A DNA stretch of 64,000 bases from Dicaeum eximium (lineage: Eukaryota; Chordata; Aves; Passeriformes; Dicaeidae). The DNA lies in assembly GCA_013396995.1 (NCBI GenBank), contig VWZP01006690.1:1512879-1576878 (forward strand), read 5' to 3'. Both the position numbers and the translations under genes were made by a program. Shown in pieces: positions 37,601 through 49,300 of the stretch. The first letter of the stretch is position 1; each line of letters begins with the position of its first letter. Below the pieces are notes generated by a model. That model saw nothing but the letters and a program-made list of their open reading frames with translations, was not told the DNA's origin and ran no database searches.

Positions 37601-39540
37601 CCCTGTTTGATCCTTTAGTGCTGTTTGCAGAATTCTCCCTTCTCCCTCTTAAATACAAATCTAAGATATGGAGATCAACTTTAAAAAACAATAGTCTGCC
37701 AAAAAAGAAATTAAATGGTAGTTTTAATTTCTGGCAGGAGAAACGGTACCTTCCCCCCCCAAGTTTAATGTCAATGAAAGAGATTAAATCACATTCCCTT
37801 TCACAAGCAATCAAACATGATTTCTTTTTCTTTTATGCCTTTTGTCAGCAGTGCCAACTTTTTTGAGTTACTGTTAAACGCAGTCATTGTAAACAGAGCT
37901 AAAACCCGTCTGTTCCTATTATCTCACTGCACCATAAATTGCCTTGATGGTGAAATAACAGCAACAAGACTGCAGTGCTCTTGCTAACAATGCCTGCTCT
38001 GACTGAAGTGGGCAGGCCATGTACACAAAGCCAGGAGCAGGCTGTGGCCACAGCAAAGTGTTGAGGGATCTATCAGAGAAGGGAAAGTTGTCATTTGGGC
38101 AGTGCCAGACACACAGAGCTGCTGTGAATTATCTGCACTACTGCAGCGCCCCAAAACCTTAGACCCAAGCCCAGATTCCACCCTTCAGAGTGACAAATAA
38201 GTGGAGAACATGAAAAGAGCTCAGTGAAAGAAAAACTGAAGTTGTGGAGCAGACAGGAGCTGCTGCCTGTGCAGGTGTGTGGGCAGGGAACCCCAGCTCA
38301 CTGCCTGCCCACCCTCTGCCAAACACCACAGGAAAACTTCCAGGGGCTGGGAGGAGAGCTTGGTCTTACAGAGCTCCTGCTGAGTGCAGGAAAACCTCCA
38401 GGATACATCTCTCAGCATTTAGCAGCTCTCAAGGGTTGTAGCAAGGCCCAGGTGAGAGCTGGTAAATTGAGTTATAAAAAGGATAATGGAGAGGAGGAGA
38501 AGGGAGCAGCAGCCTTGAGCAGGGCTGCAAATGGGAATAGCTCACTTATTCCTGACCTCACTGGGAAGAGAGAAGCACTGAAGGAATACAAAGAGTCAGT
38601 GACATGGTCAGGGGCACAGACCAGAGGAAATCACCCTTCCAAAGGCTTCCCAAAAGCTTTGAGGGAGGCAGACCACAGTCACCAAGGTGAGAAAAACAAT
38701 TCCTCCACTAACTGAAATATGACAAAACAGTATTTCAGGCCCTGTTTTTATGTATGACTGGGGGAGTGGTGGGGGGGATCTTTTGCAGCAGGATTTAGAC
38801 ATTGGCCAAATAAAAGCACCCACATGAAAGTCTTGGTCAGGGAGAAGGCTTCAGCCCCACAGACAGCATTTTGTCCATGCTGGTCTAGTAAAGCAGCAAG
38901 GTGGGAATACAGATTAACCTGTCTGCAGCTCCATGGAGCTGGATCTGGCAGCTCCAGAGCTCTGAAAAGTGTCAGGAAAAGTTAGATATTCTCTTAGATG
39001 TGGGTCAGGTAGTGGGAAACATCAGCAGAGATGGAGCTGGATTTGTGCCTGCAGGTGGTGTTACAAGACACAAGGTCTGGGTCACAGAGAGGAGGAGGTG
39101 GGGAGGGGTCCTGGGGAAACCTCTCACCACAGTGGGGGGAGGGTGAGGGGGTCTGGCTGACAGGGCACCCCAGACAGCAGCAGAGAGCTCTGTGGCTTCC
39201 CATGGCCTGGATGCATTCAATCCCAGGAATGCAGCTTGGACAGCATCACCTTTGGGACCTCTTTCAGATGTAGGTAGGTTTTACAGACACACAGATGTAT
39301 TCTTTGTGAATGTAAGGATTTCACTGCCTCTTGCCAGTGCAAACAGCTTTGCTGACAGCACTCCAGACTGCTGCACTCCCTCATGCAGCTTTTAATAACC
39401 AGCCAGAAACTGGAGTACAGAGTACTCATAACCAGTGTTTCTCTCTCCAAAATCCCTGCGTTGCAAAGAAAGAAATTTGTCAGAAGCTGAACTTATCTGC
39501 ATCATTCATTTCCATTTGTACCAATACTTGCTTCTGCAGG
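34606..39540. other. No gene seen
   Basis: The largest open frame (38224-38715, 163 codons, plus strand) has no recognised domain and low-complexity Q/K/S/L composition. Homopolymers include A12 near 36208 and short C runs near 37064 and 37750. The part at 39090-39155 is G-rich on the plus strand with six runs of three or more G. Confidence 0.4.
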
Positions 39541-39742
39541 TCAGGAATTGCTTCTTGCCCCGCAGAGCAATGAAAAGCAGGCCAATAATGCCACCCACAG
39601 GTGCCAGGGTTTATTGCTGCCGTGCATTTCAGACGGGCTCTGTGATCCTGCAGTTTATTGGAATGTTGGTTCTAACTCGGTAGTGGCACAGGTGCCTCTA
39701 AATTCACCTGCACTAAGAACTGCCCTGCCTCTGCTGGCTTAG
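39541..39742 (+). other. Weak candidate exon with open frame
   Basis: A plausible acceptor (CTTGCTTCTGCAG) precedes GTCAGGAATTGC, and a frame stays open for about 66 codons to a TAG at 39740. The segment holds more CpG dinucleotides than its surroundings (for example CCCCGCAG, TGCCGTGC, GACGGGC and CTCGGTAG). An internal CACAG|GTGCCA could act as a donor at 39600. The peptide resembles no family I know, so this could be a non-coding exon or chance. Confidence 0.15.
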
Positions 39743-40259
39743 AGAACTTACAGGTTACCGTGCAGATGGCTTGTTTTCATTGCAAAGAATTTGTGCAGGG
39801 AGAAACAAAATCTACACAGGTTACAAAATAGAAATTTAAAAAAAAATCCCTCCCATCTCAGTACTCAGTCGTATGGAGATCTGGTGAAAGCATTTCCAGC
39901 AGTCAAATCCTCTTTTTTAATTAAAAACATACAACAAGCATGTTCCCACAGTGTGCAGCTTATTTTATTTTGCCATCCCTATATGAGAGATCCTTTAATT
40001 GTCATGACAAGGACTGTGATGATTTAAGAATTCTCCTTTACAGAGTAGGACAAAAGACAATTAAGAGCTCAGTCTTAGGTAGGCTGAAGCAGGGAGAGTT
40101 CTGCTCACAGGCACTGTACACATTCTCCTATTTCTTGTGTCCATTTCATTAAGAACCTCAATGTTGGAAACAACATTTCCAGTAATTGTTACCTGAACAT
40201 GAATGTTTAAGGTAAAGAGATTAAAGGGTGTTTATTGGTTCATTCTCCCTTTCTTACAG

Positions 40260-40337
40260 AGCCAGGCTCATGGAGAGGTTTGGGATCAGCTCACCCTGCA
40301 GAGGAGGAGGGAATGTTTTCTTGCACCTGCAATGAAG
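40260..40337 (+). other. Candidate internal exon with strong splice signals
   Basis: A long pyrimidine tract ending TTCTTACAG lies directly before 40260, and AAG|GTGAGC, close to the ideal donor, lies directly after 40337. The 78-bp segment is a multiple of three and open in one frame, with peptide SQAHGEVWDQLTLQRRRECF followed by LAPAMK. A second frame closes in TGA near its end. I do not recognise the peptide. It may be a coding or alternative exon of a host gene, an exon of a long non-coding RNA, or an unused pseudo-exon. The paired splice signals make it the best exon candidate in the window. Confidence 0.28.
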
Positions 40338-43300
40338 GTGAGCCACTCAGGGCAGGTAAAACCCAGGCACTCTGCACAGACTTATCACATCTCAGGCTGG
40401 AACCCACCCACATCCCCCAGCAGTGAACTCTGAGTTCTGTGGGATGTATGATGGCTCTGAATGACATAAACCCTTCTCATATTCTGTTGTGTCTCAGCAC
40501 CTCACAAAACTCAACTCATCTGAACTCTCTGGGGTTTTCTGTCAGTACTGACTGAGGCTGGAGACATTGGTGTACTTAGAGAAAATCTTGGAGGAGTCAA
40601 AACCACAAAGGTAATGAGTAAATACAGGATTTCATGTTGCAAGTGTCTTGCTGGAAAAGGGGCTAGTCCTAGCAGTGTATTCCCTGGCTGAAACATGATT
40701 TGGATGAGTGAGATTATCTTGGCTGTCCACATCTACTGAATAATTTAAGAAAATCAGTAAGGGAAAATTTTCTCTATTGAAAAATAAATTTGAGAGCTGA
40801 CTTGTGTGAAATATGTTTAATATGAGAACTCAGGGATAAGCTCCTGCCTTTGATCTTGTGTTAGGCATCTTATGTTACATTTTTCTTAGATACAGTTGTA
40901 GATATGGCACCTACATTCCAAGTCAGCATTATCTCAGCCAGTATTAATATCATCCTAGTTGTCTTTGTGTATTAATTGCATAATCATTTAGTTTATTTGA
41001 ACTTACTTATTGCACAGAACATAATCAGCTGAGGGCAGGGTCAAAGTAAATCAGAGACATGGAATGAAAAACATGAAACTGCTCTGGCCTAAGCTCTTAC
41101 TAGACACAGTCACACTTTATTGATGAAGTTCATCAATACTCTTATTTAAAGACCTGGAGCTCTGAAGGAGCCACTGCCATGCTATCACTGCTGGCACCAG
41201 AGGTAAGAAATTATTTCTGAAACCTAAGTGCTCTCCAAAGGCCCCCCAATTTATCCAGCCTCATTAAACTCAGAGACATCATCTACTGTCCTTAAATATT
41301 TGAAGGAAAAAACCATCACCGAAGGTATTTAAGTAAATGGATTTTTTCCTCATTAGAACCAAAATTTAAATACTTACAGCCTTATCTTAATTACATAAAA
41401 GATGACACACCTACCTCTCACCACCCCAGCCCCGTGGGACAAAGCCCATTTAATGTGATGTGGGGAGGTGACAGCAAGTCCTGCCACTGGAGCAGGGCTG
41501 GGCTCCCAGCACAGCCCCAGACACGTCCCACAGGGCACCCACAGGCAGGAATTGAGCAGAACAAGGAGCTGAATCTGGATTTCCCACTAAAAATATTTGT
41601 GGAAGAGCAATAAGCGGTAACAATTTTTAGCCACAAGAGAGCAGAGCCCTAATTTTGGTCTGTGCCCATTGCAGAGGCTCTGCTCCAACAGCAGCTCCAG
41701 GAGTTTGGAGCAGTTGCACAATGTTTGTGACACAAAGCCACCCAAGGAGTCCAGCTCAACCAAACTGAGCTGCCCCCCCAAAAAAACCACGTTTGTCTAC
41801 ATTTCTTTTTATGCAGTCATTAAAAAACACAACCTTACTCAGTTTAGAGATTCTGTGACAACACAAGACAACACAGTTTTGCATCAGAAGTGCTGCATTT
41901 GTTGTCATACTGGTGCCACAAAGGATTTCACCAAGCAGGCAATAACACATCTCATGATAAATAAGACCAAAACACCCTCCAGGCAAATTTATGGAAATCA
42001 TCACTCACAGGCAAGTGTGATGATAAAAAAGCATCAAGCTAACTTCAGAAAGTGAGAGATCTGATGCTCACTGAAGTCACTTCCAAGGCTGTCTGGGTGC
42101 TCTCTGGGACACGTTTAGCAGTGTCACACAGAGCTCTCTCACCTGCTCACAGATTTCCTGTCCTCTGGACACAGTCTGCACCCAAACACCAGCCAACATG
42201 GCTTGGGAGGCCATTACTCTTTCATGGAAGAAGAGAGGGGCAATACAAGACGGGAGTTTGAAAGAGTTAAATGGAGTGGTCATAGGTTAAATCTTCAAAG
42301 ATTTCCAGAAAATCAATTGCAACTGTGCCTGGAACTGGGCATTCTGTAATTATGTTTTCACAAATATATCCTATACCCATATTTACAGCTAAAACCCTAA
42401 TTTATCTAAAAGAAACACTGCAGTGTAGGAACACCAGCCCCTCAGTGTGCCACATTTCACTGCGGGCTCTGAGACAAATCATGGCAAGTGGCAAGGGCTG
42501 TGCAATGGGAGAAGGCTCACACCATGGAACCAGAGCTTTCCAGCAGTGCTGCCAGCAGAGACCTACCCAGAAAAGCAGTAATTGATTCCTTCTAGAAATC
42601 TGCATATTGATGCCACTTCCTTTGGATTCAGCAGGAACAGCACAAGAAACACACATTAAAATAGACCAGAGGTTTGCTCCTGGGGGTTGTGAGGTGCTGA
42701 TGGCACCACAGCTGCCCAGACTGATTCAGAGGAAGGGCAGGGCAGCCTCCCTGGAGGAAGGCCAGCCAGCCTGCCCCAGTGCCAGCCCCACAGGAGGGAG
42801 GGCTGCAGAGCTCCCAGCCAGCCTGGAGCCTCCACTTGTCCCTCCCCATCACATCCCAAGTGCCCACGCTCTCCAAAGGTTGGCAAGCAGAGTTTAAAAA
42901 AAATCCTCCTTGGTCTTCCACGTAGTAGAGCTAAATCCACTTTAGTTCAGCTACAGTTTTCCATGTTTTCTTCCCTGCAGCCTTGCTTTGACACAGCTGC
43001 TCCCTCCACACACTCCCCACGCTGGTTTTGGGCTGGTTCTTCGGATGGGAGCAAAGCTGAGCCAGGCCATGGGTTAAAGACAGGCAGCCAAAGTGACCAC
43101 TGCTTCTGGCCAGTTGCTGTTCAGTGAGATGGACTCAGCTCACACACACAAGGACACTTTGTCACCTGCCCCAGCTTTCAAAGCAGAACCTTGCCAAAAT
43201 CACCCTCCAGCAGAGACCCAGCAGGATCCCAGCAATGTGTAATGCAAAGATTTACAGTGAGGGGTTCTAAAAGCACGACAGGGATCCCATCCCAGACCCA

Positions 43301-46300
43301 CAGCAGCTCCCCAGGGAATCAGGCACTTTGCACCATCAGGAAAACCTGCAGAACTGCATGGCTGATACCCTTTGCTGCATGGAAAGAGAATTCTAAACGT
43401 TGTTATTTGCTTCAAAGAGGAAACACAGCCAGAGCTCCAGCGAGAAACAGATACATAATTTGGCAGCTGTCCAGCAGGGCTGCAGCTTGGATTCATTCAC
43501 AGGGAGGAAAGGATAGGAAAGTTCGAGCACAAATTCTTCTTCTAATTATTCATAAACCACTAAAGTGATATTCAGGGAAAAAAAAATACATATAAAAAAG
43601 TTTTCTTCCTCAAACACAGCTCCCCCTGGCATGGCTGGCACCACACAACCCATAAAGCATGAATATTGAGTCTGCCTCCTCTGCCAAGCCCACACAGCAG
43701 CTCACAGAGGCACGAAGAGAGTAATTAGCAGCCAGGAATGACAATGAAGGCAACAGGTCAGAAACAAACGCTGCAGAGCAGACCTAGGGGCTGGTTTGCT
43801 TCCCCCAGCCAGCCTGGGGGAGAGCTCACACCTGAGCACACAGCAATGAGCTCAGCTGCCATCCACATCCTGCCTAAACACATCACAGAGCCCTAAATAA
43901 CACCAAAAACAGCTCCACCAGCTCTCAGGAGGAGCCTTCCTGAGCCCACTGCACCTGCCTTCCTCAGGAGCCCAGCATGAGCTCAGTCCTGCTCCTGTCA
44001 CCCCTCTCTGTCCTTCAGGGTCTGGCCCCACCTCACCTGGGACACACATCACCACAGCCAGGTGCTGCTTGAGAAATTCCTGGCTCTAGAGGGTCATTTT
44101 GACCTCCTTGATCATGAGGTGATGCTGCTTGATCAAACCTGAGGTGCTCTCAGTGAAGGAAATGTTTGTGTATTGCTGCTCTAGTTTAGGGGTTGGCAAT
44201 AGTGATGTAGGGTAAAAAGACAAGAAGAAAATCTACAGGCAGCTACAAATGATTGTGGGCTCAATGGAAACCTGAAAATCTGAGGGATAGATTTGTCCCT
44301 AGTAGGGGTAAGAAGGGAGTAAACAGCCTGTCCTATCAAACATCCTTGTTAGCTATGTACTAATGCAAGATTTAATAACCACAATTCTGATTGCACCAGG
44401 CACATGGAGGGTCCTGGTTCAAATGGGAAAGGTGAAGTGCCCAGATGTGAGTTTGAGCCCTGTAACAGAAAGGCTGAAGAAACATCAGGATAATTAGTGA
44501 TTTCTTTGGAGCAGGAAGATGAATCAGATCTCTCCCACCCTTTCTGTGAGTAGGGAAGGTTTATGTGGGGCCTGGAGCTGTTAGTGCTCAGCCCTCACAA
44601 AAAAATAAAAATTAGTACAAAAAGCCCACAGCTTTAGGGTATTTTGGGTCTTTATGGCATTTGCACACAGAGAGGTTTGTTTCAGCATTTCTTTCTATTT
44701 GGGAACATTTGTGCTCCAGACTTGCAGATGTTCAGTGCCACCTTTGTCACTTCTGTCTTGTCTTGCTAATCACAGAATAGTGTCAAATCTTGTAAAATTT
44801 GCTTTCCCTTTTATGAGTTCGAACTTGTCATTTTAATAACAAACACCTGCCCACCCTTGTATGAAACCACAATTAAAGGTTTCTGAGATGCTCAGATAAA
44901 GCAGTCATTATTTCCATCGTGACCCCTCCTTTCCCAAACAAGCATGGCTAATCTTTTCCAAGCAAGCATGCCTAATCTTTCCAGGCTCTCTTCGAGGCAC
45001 TGCATTATCATGACCCAATTATTCCTGAAAAAGATAGCTGGGAAATTTCTATCAGGTTGATTTGCTCAGAGAAAATACAGTTACCACAAATACAGGGATG
45101 CCTTCATATCACTTAGAATGGTTTTCTATGGAGAAAATTCAGATCAGATATTTCCTGGTCTATCAGCTTGATGAGATCTTGTTTGTTGCCCCATTATTTC
45201 CTGACTGGCTAAGCTAGAGCTGCATTAACCCAAGGTGTGCTGGGGATGGCTGGGAATTGCAGGTCATGTATTTAATTTCAACAGGGCAGAAGACTGTTTT
45301 AGTTTTCATTTTCTGACTTTCACTTTGAATTCCCCAGATAAATAAAAGTTAATTTCATTTAATTTCTTTGTGATGAAAGTCGACTGAAGAGAAAAAGAGT
45401 GAGTGGTCTGTGCCACTCATTTCTGCATTTCTGCTCTGTTCTGAATGCTCTCAGCAGAGCCTGGGATCCCATCTCACCGCTCTGTCCCAAGAAAACAAGG
45501 TCTCACCTACTCACAGGACAGGATTTACAAGATTTCAGCAGGGCTTTGAGAAATTCTAGCTGCTTGGAGGTGTCTGAAAGATTTTCAAATTGCAGTGAGT
45601 ATATTTGGGATTATCTCTGTTTCTCAGTGTTCTGACTTCAAACTAGGCATATTACAAAAAACTGAATAAAGGCCACAAATACTCTTCAGAAGTGGTGTCA
45701 CCCCTACCAGATTGCTGTAACATTAATGAAACTGCCTTCTGGAGAGACCAGGAAGTTTGACATAAACCTGTCCAACCTCAGACAACATCAGGGTATGTTA
45801 AAGGTCATTTTTTCCCATTTTCAAGGCAGCAGCACAGCCTTCTGCCAGAGACCCAGCTCCACGAGTCAGCCCAGGCACTGCAGTGGTCACTCTCTGTCCC
45901 TGAAAAAAGGAATGTACATTTTATCCTGAGCACTGAATGACCATTCACTTTGCTGAAGTGTTATTTCTTTTTATAACAGCTTAAAGGGAGGAAAAAAGGA
46001 GAAGGAGCCCAATGCTGCCACTTTGGAAAGCTTTTATTGTAATCAACCTTACAATGCTTTTTGTTGTACAATACAAAGAAGGTTTAATCTCTCCTGGCTG
46101 GCACATTCCCTCCAGGGTTTTGCTGCTGACAATGGGAGCTTTCACTTTGACTGTGGCAAAAATAATGTCAAGCCCACTGCAAGGCACCTCTTTTACTCTG
46201 GGCACATTTGGGAAATTCTAAAGAATCAATGACTTCATGACATGAGGGAAAAAATAGGGGTTACAGTTGGAGAAACTGCATATATTTCCTAGAAGTTTTG

Positions 46301-49300
46301 CTTCAGTGAATACCACCATCCCTAAAATGTGTTTAACTTTGGTGTTGCAAATACGTGCATGGTTTAACTCTTTGATTAATTTAAAGGAAAAAAACTGAAC
46401 CAAAATTATGATATAAGATTTCCATAGCACATGTTCTTCATAAATTTCCCCAAAATCTCTGAATGTGTAATCTCAAGGCACTCCAGATAGAAAGGGAAGA
46501 GGCAACAGAGGTCTTGGAGTGGAGCCACCGAGCCAGTGCTGAACTGTTTGTAGAACTGAAATGTCAGCTTTTCCTTCTTTTTTTCATGTTTATTTAAAGG
46601 AAAGCGAAACAGTTTGCACATAACAAGCTTTTGCCTGGATATTTTCTAAAGCTCAGGCCAAATTCAACCTCTGAGTTAGGAAAAGGTTGAAGTTGCAGTT
46701 CAAGAAATTCCTCTGTACGTCCAAATTTGTGCCAAGCTTTTGGATTGCTGGATAGAAACTCCCCAAAAGGATTTGGTTTTGTTCACAGAGGCCCAAATAG
46801 TGATTTCCATCTGGATGAGTTCTTTGCAGCTGGGAGAAGCTAACAACAAACAAGTGTAGGTGTGGATGAAGGCAGTGAGAGTGAAGGCACAGGCAGTGGG
46901 CAATGTGTACGTCCTGCCCCAGCAGCCACAAACCTTTTCTGTCCAGAGGAGTCCCCTGAAACACCATAAACTCACTCAGCTGCTTTCATCATTTCTCTAC
47001 TCACAGCAGCTCTGTTTTCCACATTAAAGGACATTTCAGAGCAGCACCCAGACTGAATCTGCAAAACCAGCCAAAGCCAAGCCAAGCCAGGTTTGTATTT
47101 TCACTCTCTGCCGGAGTGGTGTAAAAAAGAGTATTAGAGAAAGAAGAGTAAATTTGTTGGGATGTGTGTGAAGCTCCTGGTGAGGTTCATGAAGAGGGTC
47201 CCAACAGGTCCTAAGGCTATATGTTACAGCCATTTTATAAGTTTCTTATATGGAAACTTGCTGGACATTTTTCCTTCCATGGGAAAGCTGACTTCTCTGC
47301 AGATTTCTGTAAAAACAAACCCATGTCTGTGTGTGGACTCAAGGACAACAGATGCATTCCTTTGCTCTGTCTCCTGATACAGGAGATGTGGTTTTCTCTT
47401 TCTAGCCAATGATGTAGAGGTTGTAATCTCTCTGACTTTGTAAGCATTGGGGAGTCTTGCTCTGGACAGGGTGGAGGAAACATGTAACTCTGAACGTGGG
47501 CACCTTAGCCCTAAAACCTTCTGAATAATGGAGTCATTCTAATAAATCATATCAGCCTTCTGACACTGGAGTCAAGGAGCCTTCATTCAGCACCCAGTGC
47601 AAGAACCCAGAGAAACAAACAGCTTTCCAGGCACAAGAACCTTTTAAAACAACAGGCTATCACCTTCCCAACACTGTCCTGCAGCTCAGAGAGAGACTGT
47701 GCCACTTGTCTGCCTTGTGTGGGACAGTCCTGCACTGAGATCAGCGAATAATCAGAGTGAACACAGCACTGGACAGCCCAGGGACTGAAAGGTTCTGCCA
47801 TAAACTGGTCAGGAAACATTTCTGCATGTGTAACACAGCGTGTCAAAACCAAGCATGCAACTTTCTAGCAACCTACAAATGAAAAATAGGTCACAAAATA
47901 GGTCAAAAAAAAATCCCTTATGCTGGCTAGTTTCTCATTCAGTGTCTTGATGAATCCTGATTGGGATCCTTGTGGAATAAAGAAGGCAGAATAAGTAAAC
48001 GTAGGAGAAACTGTGTTGGATAAGCTCTCATTGCTCTGAGAGATGCTGGATAGTAAATAACCCACCTTGGAGAAGCTTTGAGAGGCTGGAGAGCTTTCCC
48101 ATCTGCTAGAGATGTTTCTTAGGCTTGACTTGGATATAAATGCAGGAGGCAGGTCACACTTAAGCTGCTGCTCTGTGGCCTTCTAGATGATAGGTAATTA
48201 CTCATAAATGTGTCCTGCAGATGCTCCAGGGATCCATCTGCACACGCCTGCCTGAGAGCTGATGGTTCTGGTTGAAGAGACCAGAGCTGTGCCAGGAGTG
48301 GTAGATTTAGGGGATGCTCAGTAATTCAATTTTGCAAGCTCTGAATGGAAAATAATAAAGCAATGATAAGACAGCTAGTAATAAAATTACATTTATTTTT
48401 GGAAACCAAAGAATTGTACAACTGTGGAAAAGCAGCTAGCTTGCCAAGTGGGCACAGCCAGCCCACCCTCCAGCTCCAAGACTCACGGCCACCATGGGGC
48501 TGAGACGTGCTTGGCCATCCTATAAAAAACTCCACCACCCCTTGAAGATATAACCCTGTGCTTCAGAACATTTTTGAGTGCAAAGTGCATTTTTCTGGTC
48601 CATCCTCAGTCTGCTTTGGTACAAGAGCACTGCTTGCCCACCCCCTGGCACTGGTGGCCAGCCTGGCTGCTGCTGACACTGCTGGTCCCTGCTGAGGGCT
48701 GCAGCCCCCTCAGCAGATGGGCTGGGCTGGCACAGCCCACAGGGATGGCGTGGGGGAGATGCACAAGGGGTGTGGAGGTGGGAGAACTGAGCATACAATC
48801 TAATTTGGGTGACTGGAGACAACCAGAGAAATAAATGAGCTCCCAAATTCACCTGGATAAGTTAGGGCACCACACTGCTTTCCCCAGAATTAGGAGGGAG
48901 GCTTGCAATTAATTCAACACAAAGAGACTTGTGCACTGACCATCATTTCTCTGCTGCTGGAGAGAACTGCTTGGCAGCTTTCTGGAGAAGGAAAACTGTG
49001 TAGCTGAGACAAAGCACATAGGTGGGCAGGCAGTTGTGATAAAACCACAGGGAACGGGGAAAATGAGAACCATCTCATGCAGGACTTAGAAATGGAATAA
49101 ACAGGTTATTTTTACAAGATAGAAATGAATATACAACTCCAGGGATGAGGAAAAATACAGCAAGTACCAGCATTTGCAGTTCAGCATGTTCTATTGCTAT
49201 TAAAAATAAAGGGGAAAATGGCAGTGAAAGGAGAAGTATTTTGAGAAGCAGACAGGACTGTGGTATCTGTAGTTATGTACTCTGCCTTCTGCATGCCCCA

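Noticed and set aside
38224..38715. 163-codon open frame
   Set aside because: No known domain and low-complexity composition. A donor-like CAAG|GTGAGA near its end is not matched by a convincing acceptor.
47155..47206. TGTTGGGA and TCCCAACA as a possible LTR-like inverted pair
   Set aside because: The ends are only 52 bp apart, with no TATA box, poly(A) signal or duplication, and the inside does not match the sister LTRs.
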